Shown: positions 37,578 to 46,199 of the stretch, piece by piece | Numbering within the stretch: the stretch's first letter is position 1 | Layout of the letters: each line of letters begins with the position of its first letter | Origin: a virus | DNA length: 64,000 nt | Reading direction: 5' to 3' (one strand) | IMG/VR virus record: IMGVR_UViG_3300037567_000704 | Coordinates: 22,732-86,731 of that record | Notes under the pieces: model-generated | Database searches by the model: none | Seen by the model: the letters and a program-made list of their open reading frames with translations, nothing else | What the model was told of the DNA's origin: nothing | Made by a program: the position numbers and the translations under genes

Positions 37578-40500
37578 TTACGTTTTAGGGTCATCTTTCT
37601 CGTCAGAATCGCTATACTGCAAGCCTTTCCTCTTTCTACGCTGCCGCTTTATATGCGGATATTCCTTTTCGGAATCCTCAGTTGGCCGAGCAATCATATC
37701 CCAATCTGGCATACTCTCTTCCCCCTCCAAATGAGTAGGACCTCTAGGACTCTCTGTCAGAGACCCGACATCTATCCCTAGACCCTTTGCTCCACCTGTG
37801 AATCCGAATTGATTCTTCTCCAATAAATCCAATGCCCTCTCTATGAGCGTAAGCCCCTCTTCCATCTTGGGTTTGAGCAACAAGTCCTCATCATCCAACT
37901 CTTCAGAGTCTTCTTCTATGTCCTCTTGTGAATCTTCTGATGGAATGGGGTCATCTACTCTCTCAATCTTACCCTTTAGAAGCATACTCACTACTTGCCC
38001 CCAAAATGGTTTCAAACTCTCACTCAGCATTATACTGTAGTTCCCTCCTCCCATATCACTGAGAATGGTATCAGGAGAATGGACCCAGAAACCGCCATGA
38101 GACTTCTCCAATGTGTAAGACACTTCGTCTTGGTATGGTATGAATACTACCACTTTATCATCAACCACTTTGACATCGTGTGGGAAATGAAGGTGCTTGA
38201 GTGACTTCGAAAGCATCCCAAGAGTTTCCATACTGACGCTGGATTCTCCTTCTCCTTCTCCTATCAATTTCATAGGAGTAAGACTGTAAACATCTCTACC
38301 ATCTATCTCTTGATGCTTTATCCCACTAACTTTCACCTCTACGATGTCTCCCTCTTCGAATGGCTTTGGGCTTGAGACTGTCCCTACGTCCAGATAGATA
38401 TCATTTTCAAATTCTACCGTTTTGTCTTCTATCCCATCATCATCAATCAATGGTCCTGCTCCAAGTCTGTAAGTGAACGGCTTCTTTCCTCTCTTATCCA
38501 ATATTTTGAGATTGATTGACTTGTTAGGTCTGAGAAGCACCCATTTGGGATGTCTTCTCTCACCTTTCATGTAAGTGCTCTTCCCATCTCTCAATAGCAG
38601 AGTCTTGTGCTCGTCTAAGAAATTATTGACCAAATCCTCCAATCCCTCTTCATCCGTGAGTTTAGTATCATGTGGTCCGGGTATGGTGACTTGCTCATAA
38701 CTATCGAACTGTCCTCTTAGAATTTTCAATCTCTCTTGCACACTCATGTCAGTCACATCGGTATCATCGTAGAAGGTGATGTCTATGACGTGTAATTCCT
38801 TTTTATCGAGAATCCCATCCAGAGTGCAATCCTTCTCTCCGAGGTTCTTGACCCCATTTTTAGCCCAATCCGGTATACTTCTCCGCCCTCCGCCTTCATC
38901 ATACCCGTTTATCTCGTCTCCCTTCTTGGTAACCACTATCCTTTCTCCATCATACCACTTAGAGACCACCCAAGTGCCGGTGAATCCACGAAGCCTCTGG
39001 AGGTCCTTGAACGAGAATATTCTGTGCATGGGTCTGATAGGCGGGACCCAAGAAGGGGAGTCGCCCTTCATCAAGAGGGAGTCTGGGTTCAAGAGGTAAG
39101 CAGCGTAATCACTCGGTTCGCTCCAAGTTCCGGATTCTTTGACCTCAGCAGGAATCATACTTCCTACTAATGGGTCTTCATACGGAGTGAACTGATTGGC
39201 TCCTCTCTCCCAAGTCATTGCCTCATCCTGCATTTGAACGGTATTGGCCACATCAAGGTCCCATAGACTCGATATAGCATCCATAGGAGCCGGACTAAAT
39301 GCCTCTTCTTGAGTGTGAGGTCCTAGAACTGGTTTCCCAGTGCCAAAATCCATACTGTGTGTAGGGACCCCTCTTCTATAATTAGAATATTCCAACAGTC
39401 CGGTTTTGTCGAATAAATCCATTATCGGCGTTCCTGTGGTCCCCATCGGGTGTATTTCCCTTCCGGGTCCGTCTCTAATCGTCTCAGTTGTGATATCCTT
39501 AGGCAAAGAAGACAAATCCACATTGGGGTCTTGGATGAAGACGTTCTTCATCTGATGCTCGATATTCCTTCCTGAGACTCTGAAGTTTCTGTTGCTGTGT
39601 CTACCTTGAATATGGATATCGCCATCTCCATCTTTTACGAGCATCGAATGTTTTCCTTTATCGTCAATTGTAGGAGCCGACATAGGAGTTATTCCCAAAG
39701 TAGCAAGACCCTCTTTCCCGAATTGTCTTCTTACATTGGTTTGGAAACCTAGTATAGCCTTTCTCATATCTTTCATTGGCTTCTGCCAACCTTTCACTGG
39801 CGACCCACCGTGAAACAATACTTCTCCGTCTCCGTCTTTTACATTTCTTTCGAATCCATACGTGTTGAAGAATTCCTCATCGCTTAAATGATTAAGATTA
39901 GGCGCTCTTCGAAGTTTTTGAACATGGTCTAGCACGTTTTCTACATCTTGATATTTATCGAAGAAGTTATCACCCTTTTCGGTGGATAATTGTGGATTAC
40001 TCCGTATCAAATGCTCCATTGACATAACTGTCCTATGGTCATCGTCATTCTTCAATCCACTTTGTATGGAAGTGAGCATGTTAGTAGCATGGGCTCGATG
40101 TGCTCCGTCTTGTGGATATTTCAAATAATCCATCAAGTCTTCAAAATCAGTCTCTCTAGTAACACGAAAGCCGTGTTCATCCATATGATTGTGGAAGTTA
40201 CCGAATCCTGTCTGGTGCAAAGGAAGTTTATCTTCGTCAATACCGTAACCACTCACTGTTATGCCAAGGTCTCTAATGTATTCAGCAGGGAGATGCTTCA
40301 ACGCTCTATTGGCTAGTTGGAATATTTTGTCTATGTCAATATTCAGATTGGGGTTGGAAGAAGTGAAAGTATCTTCTGGATACATCGGGGCCAAATGACC
40401 AACCACCGTGAGTATAGCGTTGTAATGAGATTCAATCATATTCTGCAGGTCATCGTATAATCTTCCTTCATGGCCCTTTCCAAGTTTCTTCTCTTGGATA

Positions 40501-43271
40501 GTTTTACCACCCCCCTTTTCTCTTGCAAGAGGCCCCCCAAGTTTCGTCTCTTTGACAGTCTCTCGCAAAGCCTTCGAATCTAACAGAAATGATTCAGCAG
40601 CGCTCCCCTCTGTTACATCCAAACCCTCCGGTCTGGCCCCGAAGGTAGCCTGACGTGTGGCTAAACTTGCTGGAGTCATTCGCATTATGGAAGACGGTCT
40701 TCCCCTTTCTCCTCTACCCATCATGCTATTGATAGTATGCGACATCAGAGACTGGTCTCGCGCTATCATGTCTGGTGTCCTGTTCTCTTTCTGCCGCGCG
40801 CCCAGTGGTTGCTGCTGTGTAAGTTCTAATGGGACTTCCACCGTTCTGCCGAACTCAGCGGTGATACCGGCACCAGCAATATCTATGGGCTTCTTGATAT
40901 TCCAATTGATACCTTTCCCATGAGGGGTCTTGACGTTGTGTTGACGTGATGAGTAACGAGGGTGAGTAATATCAAACTCTTTGTCATATTTTGCTTTAAT
41001 CTGAGACATGCTCAATCCTGAGATAGCGTTTACCACTCCGGGAAACAAAGAGGACAAACCGGCAAGAATCTGATTCTTGGGATTGCTCGCATCCTGATTC
41101 TCCGGGTTTTTGGAGTTATTGAAGCGAGAGAGCACAGCATGTGGGGTGTTGAATAAATCATGTCGAGCAGCGATATAGGGGCCCCAGAGCCCTATGTTAT
41201 TCTCATTGACAGTGATTCTACTCCCATCAGTGGACCCGATGTAACTGTTACCATCCCCATCGCTACTGTGGTCATGCAGCATTTCAATGAGAGTATGGGG
41301 ATTTCTCGAAAGTCCAGAGGAATATAACTGAGCAAACAAAGCAGCAGGAGTGTAATGTCCTCCATCCTCTATGCCCCACCCCTGCATCATTGCCAACTCT
41401 TCGTCAGTCGCTTCAGACTCATCGAACCATAATGGGCTAGTATGCAGGGTTTGTTGATTACGCAACTCCTTGCCTTGCGATGCAATAATTCTATGGATTT
41501 TCGCTCTTTTGAGCATAGAAGCCATATTCTCCTCTGAAATCAAAGGGCCTGAGTGATGCTCTGCCGGATAATAGGGATGCTCACCTGCAGGTATTGCGGC
41601 TCCGGTTTCCGGGTCATAACCAAGAGCGAGCATGATAGAACTCTTCTGTAGCCTCTTATCCTGATAACCAGAATCAATGATGTCTCCTATTGGATTATCA
41701 CTCCCAGAAAGTTGCTCGGCGGGAGAGATAACCATCCCCTCTGAATCCTTCTTCTCCTTTATCTCTGGCAGATTCCTGAACACTCTATGTTTCTTACCAT
41801 CAGTATCGAAATGATGCTTATTCCCGTCTTCATCTTCACCCAAATCTAACCCACCCAAGGCCTCTCTAAGATTGTCCTGTATCTCATCGCTCAACCCGTC
41901 CGAGTGAACGATATCATGCAGAGAGTCGAATAGCATATCCTGCTCATAGGCAGACAACTCATCATTGCTCTCCCTACGAGGTATGGCATTGCTGTTAGTG
42001 AAACCTGCCGTTCTACCACCCCAATCAGCAAGTCCTCCCATGACATGATGGAACGAGCGTTTGAGTCTACCAGCAGAGACTGTTGTCCCATCTGGGAGTT
42101 TGATGTCTTGGTTACTCGCTTTGTCAAGACCATCAAAAGCGGCCTCCAATATCGCACTTCTCTCCTTAGGAGAGAACCACTGTAGTTGATGAATCCAAGA
42201 CAGTTCACCTAGATTGTGACCATGTTCGATGATGCTCTGCTTTTCTGCCTCCTCAAAAGAAACCCCCTCTGGCGTACTTTGCCAATGTGCGTAAGCCTGT
42301 TCTGGAGTCGAATCTCCTTCTGCTACCTTCTCGCTTTTCTTCTCCAAATCTACAGCATCACTCATCCAACTTCTCGCTCTGTCGTCAGCGTGTAGTTTAC
42401 GGAGTTCCAATTCCTCCTCGGAATGGTCATGCCCACTTTGTATATCAGTAGAAAGTCCCATCGCCTTGACTCTCGCTATTGCATTAGACCTCCAATTACC
42501 ATCATGGTCCAAATCTTCAGTTTCTGAATTGATGCTTCTCCAGTCATCATCACCAGCGAGCCATCTCTCAAAGTCCCTGTCGTATGCTCCTCTGATTGAT
42601 GTGACATCAGAGCCCTTGATACCATCAAGAGGACCAATACCGTGATAGAATATATCACCATCCTCTTTCAACATACCAGTATGATGAAGGCTCTTCTCTT
42701 TCCTCATTATCCTGTCTTGCATTCTCTCTAAGGTCTCTACGGCTTTGGCGTGAGTAACGTCTTTGGTATGAGTAGGTAGAACCTGCTGTATGATTGTATC
42801 AAGTCTCGCTGTTCTCCCAGTGCCTGAGTTCATCACTTTAGAAGGGTCATAAATGGAACTGAAGGGATGGTCGTCCGATGTGCCATAGGGCGCAAGACCA
42901 TTTGGATTCACCTCTATATCATGCGCGTGAGAAGTAGGGTCACTACCCCTCGATTTCACTCTTTTCCTCCAAGGTTGTCTCTCAGAGAGATGATGATTGC
43001 TTTGTTCTGCTACCTGCCTTCTCCTCTCAGCATCAGAAATAAAAACCTCAGCGCCATGCCCTCCCTTGAGGATGCCCCCAATTTCACTCTTTACGAATGA
43101 ATCACAGATTCGCTCTCGCCAAGTAATATCAGGTTCAAAATTAGATGTTTTAAGATTGTTTTTAGCGAAGAGGTATTCCCCTACGCTATCATCAATATCA
43201 TTAGCATCTATGATGCTCAATAAGAGTTCATTACGTGCTTTTACAAACACCGAAACGGCATCATCAAGCAC
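37578..43271 (-). CDS. 1897-residue virion-module protein with C-terminal DNA-ligase-like region
   Basis: Starts at GTG 43271 with leader AAGGTGGTATT. Residues 1-1400 are charged, His/Asp-rich and mostly unrecognised, with Gln/Asn-poor helical stretches. Residues about 1420-1680 look like an ATP-dependent DNA ligase or mRNA-capping nucleotidyltransferase core plus OB fold: GTWVVSKWYDGERIVVTKKG (motif I-like), KDCTLDGILDKKELHVIDIT (motif III/IIIa-like), EEGLEDLVNNF, KWVLLRPNKSINLKILDKRG (motif V-like), and FEEGDIVEVKVSGIKHQEID (OB-like). Motif I reads K-W-Y-D-G rather than K-x-D-G, and motif III has DGI instead of DGE, so activity is uncertain. The gene lies between portal-associated genes and the protease, where ejected or minor head proteins are found. 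A virion-packaged nick-sealing or nucleic-acid-binding role is inference. Confidence 0.7.
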   Translation of the reverse strand: MLDDAVSVFVKARNELLLSIIDANDIDDSVGEYLFAKNNLKTSNFEPDITWRERICDSFVKSEIGGILKGGHGAEVFISDAERRRQVAEQSNHHLSERQPWRKRVKSRGSDPTSHAHDIEVNPNGLAPYGTSDDHPFSSIYDPSKVMNSGTGRTARLDTIIQQVLPTHTKDVTHAKAVETLERMQDRIMRKEKSLHHTGMLKEDGDIFYHGIGPLDGIKGSDVTSIRGAYDRDFERWLAGDDDWRSINSETEDLDHDGNWRSNAIARVKAMGLSTDIQSGHDHSEEELELRKLHADDRARSWMSDAVDLEKKSEKVAEGDSTPEQAYAHWQSTPEGVSFEEAEKQSIIEHGHNLGELSWIHQLQWFSPKERSAILEAAFDGLDKASNQDIKLPDGTTVSAGRLKRSFHHVMGGLADWGGRTAGFTNSNAIPRRESNDELSAYEQDMLFDSLHDIVHSDGLSDEIQDNLREALGGLDLGEDEDGNKHHFDTDGKKHRVFRNLPEIKEKKDSEGMVISPAEQLSGSDNPIGDIIDSGYQDKRLQKSSIMLALGYDPETGAAIPAGEHPYYPAEHHSGPLISEENMASMLKRAKIHRIIASQGKELRNQQTLHTSPLWFDESEATDEELAMMQGWGIEDGGHYTPAALFAQLYSSGLSRNPHTLIEMLHDHSSDGDGNSYIGSTDGSRITVNENNIGLWGPYIAARHDLFNTPHAVLSRFNNSKNPENQDASNPKNQILAGLSSLFPGVVNAISGLSMSQIKAKYDKEFDITHPRYSSRQHNVKTPHGKGINWNIKKPIDIAGAGITAEFGRTVEVPLELTQQQPLGARQKENRTPDMIARDQSLMSHTINSMMGRGERGRPSSIMRMTPASLATRQATFGARPEGLDVTEGSAAESFLLDSKALRETVKETKLGGPLAREKGGGKTIQEKKLGKGHEGRLYDDLQNMIESHYNAILTVVGHLAPMYPEDTFTSSNPNLNIDIDKIFQLANRALKHLPAEYIRDLGITVSGYGIDEDKLPLHQTGFGNFHNHMDEHGFRVTRETDFEDLMDYLKYPQDGAHRAHATNMLTSIQSGLKNDDDHRTVMSMEHLIRSNPQLSTEKGDNFFDKYQDVENVLDHVQKLRRAPNLNHLSDEEFFNTYGFERNVKDGDGEVLFHGGSPVKGWQKPMKDMRKAILGFQTNVRRQFGKEGLATLGITPMSAPTIDDKGKHSMLVKDGDGDIHIQGRHSNRNFRVSGRNIEHQMKNVFIQDPNVDLSSLPKDITTETIRDGPGREIHPMGTTGTPIMDLFDKTGLLEYSNYRRGVPTHSMDFGTGKPVLGPHTQEEAFSPAPMDAISSLWDLDVANTVQMQDEAMTWERGANQFTPYEDPLVGSMIPAEVKESGTWSEPSDYAAYLLNPDSLLMKGDSPSWVPPIRPMHRIFSFKDLQRLRGFTGTWVVSKWYDGERIVVTKKGDEINGYDEGGGRRSIPDWAKNGVKNLGEKDCTLDGILDKKELHVIDITFYDDTDVTDMSVQERLKILRGQFDSYEQVTIPGPHDTKLTDEEGLEDLVNNFLDEHKTLLLRDGKSTYMKGERRHPKWVLLRPNKSINLKILDKRGKKPFTYRLGAGPLIDDDGIEDKTVEFENDIYLDVGTVSSPKPFEEGDIVEVKVSGIKHQEIDGRDVYSLTPMKLIGEGEGESSVSMETLGMLSKSLKHLHFPHDVKVVDDKVVVFIPYQDEVSYTLEKSHGGFWVHSPDTILSDMGGGNYSIMLSESLKPFWGQVVSMLLKGKIERVDDPIPSEDSQEDIEEDSEELDDEDLLLKPKMEEGLTLIERALDLLEKNQFGFTGGAKGLGIDVGSLTESPRGPTHLEGEESMPDWDMIARPTEDSEKEYPHIKRQRRKRKGLQYSDSDEKDDPKT

Positions 43272-43282
43272 ACAATACCACC

Positions 43283-43627
43283 TTACTCAAGTTTAGGCGC
43301 GTCTCCACCTGCAAAATCTTCATGGCCCTTGTTCTGGTCATGAGTGTTTAATTTTCTACCCAAGGAATCTAAATCGGTTGTGGACTTATCTGCCCCTTTG
43401 TTCTTCACATCTTCTGATTCCAACAGGTGGTTATTGGTAGTATAATGGGCATTTCGAGTTAAACCGCCGCTTTCTGATTGAAGGGATATCTCATGAGGTG
43501 CGGTCTGGAATGCTACAGAATATCCCGGTTGAGACTTTTCTATCGCATCAATTCTCTTGTCAATACTCTTTGCTTTCTTCAAGAGGCTCATGACCTCTTT
43601 GGACACTTCTTCCTTTCTTGGTTTCAA
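43283..43627 (-). CDS. Small charged protein, unknown
   Basis: 114 residues from TTG 43627, overlapping the preceding stop as TTGA. The N-terminal 35 residues form a basic coiled-coil-like helix (EEVSKEVMSLLKKAKSIDKR). The rest is hydrophilic and probably disordered, ending DFAGGDAPKLE. A short string, SLGRKLNTHDQ, resembles MARKLNVHTEA in the protein two genes upstream. Part of a three-gene set between portal and the 1897-residue protein. Function unknown. Confidence 0.7.
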   Translation of the reverse strand: MKPRKEEVSKEVMSLLKKAKSIDKRIDAIEKSQPGYSVAFQTAPHEISLQSESGGLTRNAHYTTNNHLLESEDVKNKGADKSTTDLDSLGRKLNTHDQNKGHEDFAGGDAPKLE

Positions 43628-43977
43628 ACTACCACATCCGTGTCTCTACTCTGCTCTGCCATTTCATGAATCTCATCCCATGACATCTCGTGAATCTCTT
43701 CACTGCTCATTAGGCCTATTTCCATACTATCGGTTTTGAGAAGTGTAGCATCTCCAAGAGGTAAATCCCCTCTGAAAGGGTCCATTCTAATATCTTCGGA
43801 AAGAGGGGTAGTCATTGATACAAAACCCGCTCTTTTCAGAAGTTGTCCCGGATTGAGTAACATCTTCCTGAGTTCTCTATTCTCACTTTTGAGTTCACCT
43901 AATGAACCGTCCATACTCTCCATCTTGTTGATAAGAGCGTTCATCAAACGCTCAGTATTACTCTCGGCTTCTATCAC
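43624..43977 (-). CDS. Small coiled-coil protein with scaffold-like C-terminal motif
   Basis: 117 residues from GTG 43977 with leader GAGTGAGGAATTATT. Residues 1-40 are a coiled coil (ESNTERLMNALINKMESMDG, then LGELKSENRELRKMLLN). The C-terminal end contains SSEEIHEMSWDEIHEMAEQS, which closely matches the C-terminus of the protease-scaffold (EMSWTEVHNLA). In other phages the scaffold C-terminus binds the capsid protein, so this small protein may bind the same partner, for example as an accessory scaffold or portal-vertex initiator. That link is inference from the shared motif. Confidence 0.75.
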   Translation of the reverse strand: MIEAESNTERLMNALINKMESMDGSLGELKSENRELRKMLLNPGQLLKRAGFVSMTTPLSEDIRMDPFRGDLPLGDATLLKTDSMEIGLMSSEEIHEMSWDEIHEMAEQSRDTDVVV

Positions 43978-43986
43978 AATAATTCC

Positions 43987-44343
43987 TCACTCTGGTCTGT
44001 AAGCCCTTCCATAGGTTCCAGTGTGAGGCCTCATTCTACCATGAGAACGAGCGGCAATAATAGTGCCCGGTAATTGACTATCCCGCTGAGAAGTATCAAA
44101 ATTGGTCCCACGCTCGTTGAACTTCATGATTGAACCAGTTGCAAGGTGGTTCTCAGGAGTATGCACTTCACTGGTCTTCTGCACTGTCTCTGTTAGGTCG
44201 TCATGTAGATAGTTACCAAATTTCAAAACTTCAGTGAGATGGTCTCTCGCCTCATCGGGTTTTCCATTTTCCAAAGCCTTGGAAAAAGCCTCCGTATGCA
44301 CATTCAATTTTCTCGCCATAGGGTCCATCTTGCTCAAATCCAT
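43987..44343 (-). CDS. Small hydrophilic protein after the portal, unknown
   Basis: 118 residues. N-terminal half helical (MARKLNVHTEAFSKALENGK, EARDHLTEVLKFGNYLHDDL); C-terminal half basic and probably disordered (HGRMRPHTGTYGRAYRPE). It follows the portal gene after a 41-base gap that includes a TATA-like element. Function not recognised; position suggests a portal-vertex or procapsid component. Confidence 0.7.
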   Translation of the reverse strand: MDLSKMDPMARKLNVHTEAFSKALENGKPDEARDHLTEVLKFGNYLHDDLTETVQKTSEVHTPENHLATGSIMKFNERGTNFDTSQRDSQLPGTIIAARSHGRMRPHTGTYGRAYRPE

Positions 44344-44370
44344 GTTCGTTCAACTCTCTCGAAGTGGTGT

Positions 44371-44384
44371 TGGTTTAATTATAC
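44371..44384 (-). promoter_or_regulatory. Possible archaeal-type TATA element upstream of 43987-44343
   Basis: The 41-base gap after the portal gene is unusually AT-rich for this window. On the minus strand it contains TATAATTAAA about 30 bases before the next ATG, a distance that would suit an archaeal promoter with a very short leader. No start-site data; AT content alone could explain it. Confidence 0.3.
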
Positions 44385-46199
44385 TTACGCTCCACGAGGC
44401 CTTCTAGCATTCAAAAGGGCGTTAGAAACATTCTGTGCTAATCCGGGCTGTAAACCGTTCTGCTGAACGCTTGAAAAGGGAGAGCCTGCTCCCATAGATG
44501 CCCTTTGTTGAGGTCTCGCTGGTCCTTGTGGAGTTCTGATACCCACCCCTTCTCCGCCGGGTTGCGATGGAGGCATCACTTGTTGCATTACGCCCGGAGG
44601 CATTCCCGGAGGATGCATTCCGGGAGGCATACCACCCGGAGGCATACCACCCGGAGGCATTCCCGGAGGCATTCCCGGAGGCATTCCCGGAGGATGCATT
44701 CCGGGAGGCATACCACCCGGAGGCATACCACCCGGAGGCATTCCCGGAGGCATCATTCCACCGGGCGCTGGCGGTTGTTGCTGTTCCATTGGGTCAATCT
44801 TTCTGTAGACAAAGCGAATGTCCCTCTCCCCTTCTTCGAGAAGTTCCGGTTTGTAACCTAGCATCATCATACGTTGAGCAAGATTTGCTTCCATCTCATC
44901 TCTTCTGAGACGAGTAATCTCGTCTTCCTCCTCGTTCGGATAAAGAGTCATTTTCCAATCTTTGACACCCATCTCATTCAACATGCGCGGGAAAATGACT
45001 TCAGTGAATACCTTCTGCCCGTATTCAACAGCGCGATTAGTCACAAGAATTTGCATTCCCTCGTTATTGAGACCCCCGCTCTTGCCATTGTCAATCATGA
45101 AAACGGCACTCACCCCATAGAACGCCGCTATCCTGTTTCTCATCTCATCACGCACCGAGATATATTGCATCTCTTCCAATGTGTCCATGAACTTGACCCA
45201 ACTCACGCCTCCCCTGCCCGAAGCAGACTCTATCCCTACCTTGGGGATATAATGCGGGTCTCGTTCCATTTTTTCGTCTACTGTCTTCCAAAAGGACTTC
45301 ATTGATTCAAGATTGTCTGTAGTGACTGAGATTATACCCTTGGGACTTCTCCTCTTCTGATACGCTGTATACATGTAATTATCCATAGCAGTGAGAGTCA
45401 TGGCTTGTCTCCACATCGTATTGACAGGGCTCCTACCATACAATTTGGAGGGATTGTATTTGCTAACATGAATGATTTCACCTTTCAGATAATACTGGGT
45501 CTTCCCACTTCCAGCCATATTGACGTAATGAACATCGTCCATCTCGCTTCCGCATATTTGACAATCATCATCTTGACCGGGATATGAGATTTGGTCCCTA
45601 TGCAACGGGCACACTTTGTAACGACCGCCCCTCACTCCCCTCTTGTCTGATACTATACGCATGAATATGGGGTCACCGCGAATTACCTCTTTCACTCTGA
45701 AGAAAAGTATTTCAGAAGTCTCAGGGTCTACGTAGTATTCCTTTATCAGAATCAGGAAAGCGTCATCTATAATGTCCAAGTCCTTCTCAATCTCATAGAG
45801 GACGTGTATGAAATCCTGTTCCATAGAGTTCTGCTGTTTGAACAACCAGCGAGGATAGACCAATTCGTTAGGTTCTGGTGGTCTGACATCATAGCCACAC
45901 GTAGGGCATTCATCCACATCATGTTGAAACTCCTCTCCACATGTATCACATCGGAATCTGAACCTCTTCTCCCAATAATACCCTCTTCGGAATATCTCTT
46001 GTTGTAATTTAGATATCACAGTGCGAAGAATTAGATTCTCATGAGATACAGCATACAACGCTGGAAGCGTTATTCCTTGAGCCATAACGGGCTCTTGAAT
46101 ACCAGTAGTATGCAACGGCATCTGCGGTTGCGGAGTTGTGCGTCTTTTGAACGGATTTAGAGTGTCCAAGAATCTTCGAATCGGTCCCTCTTCTGCCAT
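44385..46199 (-). CDS. Portal protein with zinc ribbons and Pro-Gly-Met repeat tail
   Basis: 604 residues, starting in a TAATG overlap with the upstream gene. Portal features: an N-terminal arm, a conserved region near residue 240 (GEIIHVSKYNPSKLYGRSPV), the stem helix region, and GVSAVFMIDNGKSGGLNNEG around residues 362-381 followed by a long helix. Two metal-binding inserts are visible: CDTCGEEFQHDVDECPTCGY (about residues 80-99) and CPLHRDQISYPGQDDDCQIC (about 197-216). The last 120 residues contain PPGMPPGGM-type repeats, disordered. The portal forms the dodecameric DNA gate. Zinc ribbons are unusual for a portal and may stabilise the clip or wing. Confidence 0.85.
   Translation of the reverse strand: MAEEGPIRRFLDTLNPFKRRTTPQPQMPLHTTGIQEPVMAQGITLPALYAVSHENLILRTVISKLQQEIFRRGYYWEKRFRFRCDTCGEEFQHDVDECPTCGYDVRPPEPNELVYPRWLFKQQNSMEQDFIHVLYEIEKDLDIIDDAFLILIKEYYVDPETSEILFFRVKEVIRGDPIFMRIVSDKRGVRGGRYKVCPLHRDQISYPGQDDDCQICGSEMDDVHYVNMAGSGKTQYYLKGEIIHVSKYNPSKLYGRSPVNTMWRQAMTLTAMDNYMYTAYQKRRSPKGIISVTTDNLESMKSFWKTVDEKMERDPHYIPKVGIESASGRGGVSWVKFMDTLEEMQYISVRDEMRNRIAAFYGVSAVFMIDNGKSGGLNNEGMQILVTNRAVEYGQKVFTEVIFPRMLNEMGVKDWKMTLYPNEEEDEITRLRRDEMEANLAQRMMMLGYKPELLEEGERDIRFVYRKIDPMEQQQPPAPGGMMPPGMPPGGMPPGGMPPGMHPPGMPPGMPPGMPPGGMPPGGMPPGMHPPGMPPGVMQQVMPPSQPGGEGVGIRTPQGPARPQQRASMGAGSPFSSVQQNGLQPGLAQNVSNALLNARRPRGA
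44599..44760. repeat. Tandem 81-bp duplication in the portal gene
   Basis: Two consecutive 81-base copies, 44599-44679 and 44680-44760, nearly identical and themselves built of 15-base units encoding Pro-Pro-Gly-Met or Pro-Gly-Gly-Met. The near identity of the 81-base units points to a recent duplication in the disordered C-terminal tail of the portal. Confidence 0.85.

Noticed and set aside
44505-44908. His/Arg-rich and Glu/Ala/Pro-rich plus-strand frames
   Set aside because: Produced by the Pro-Gly-Met repeat of the portal read backwards; no independent support.
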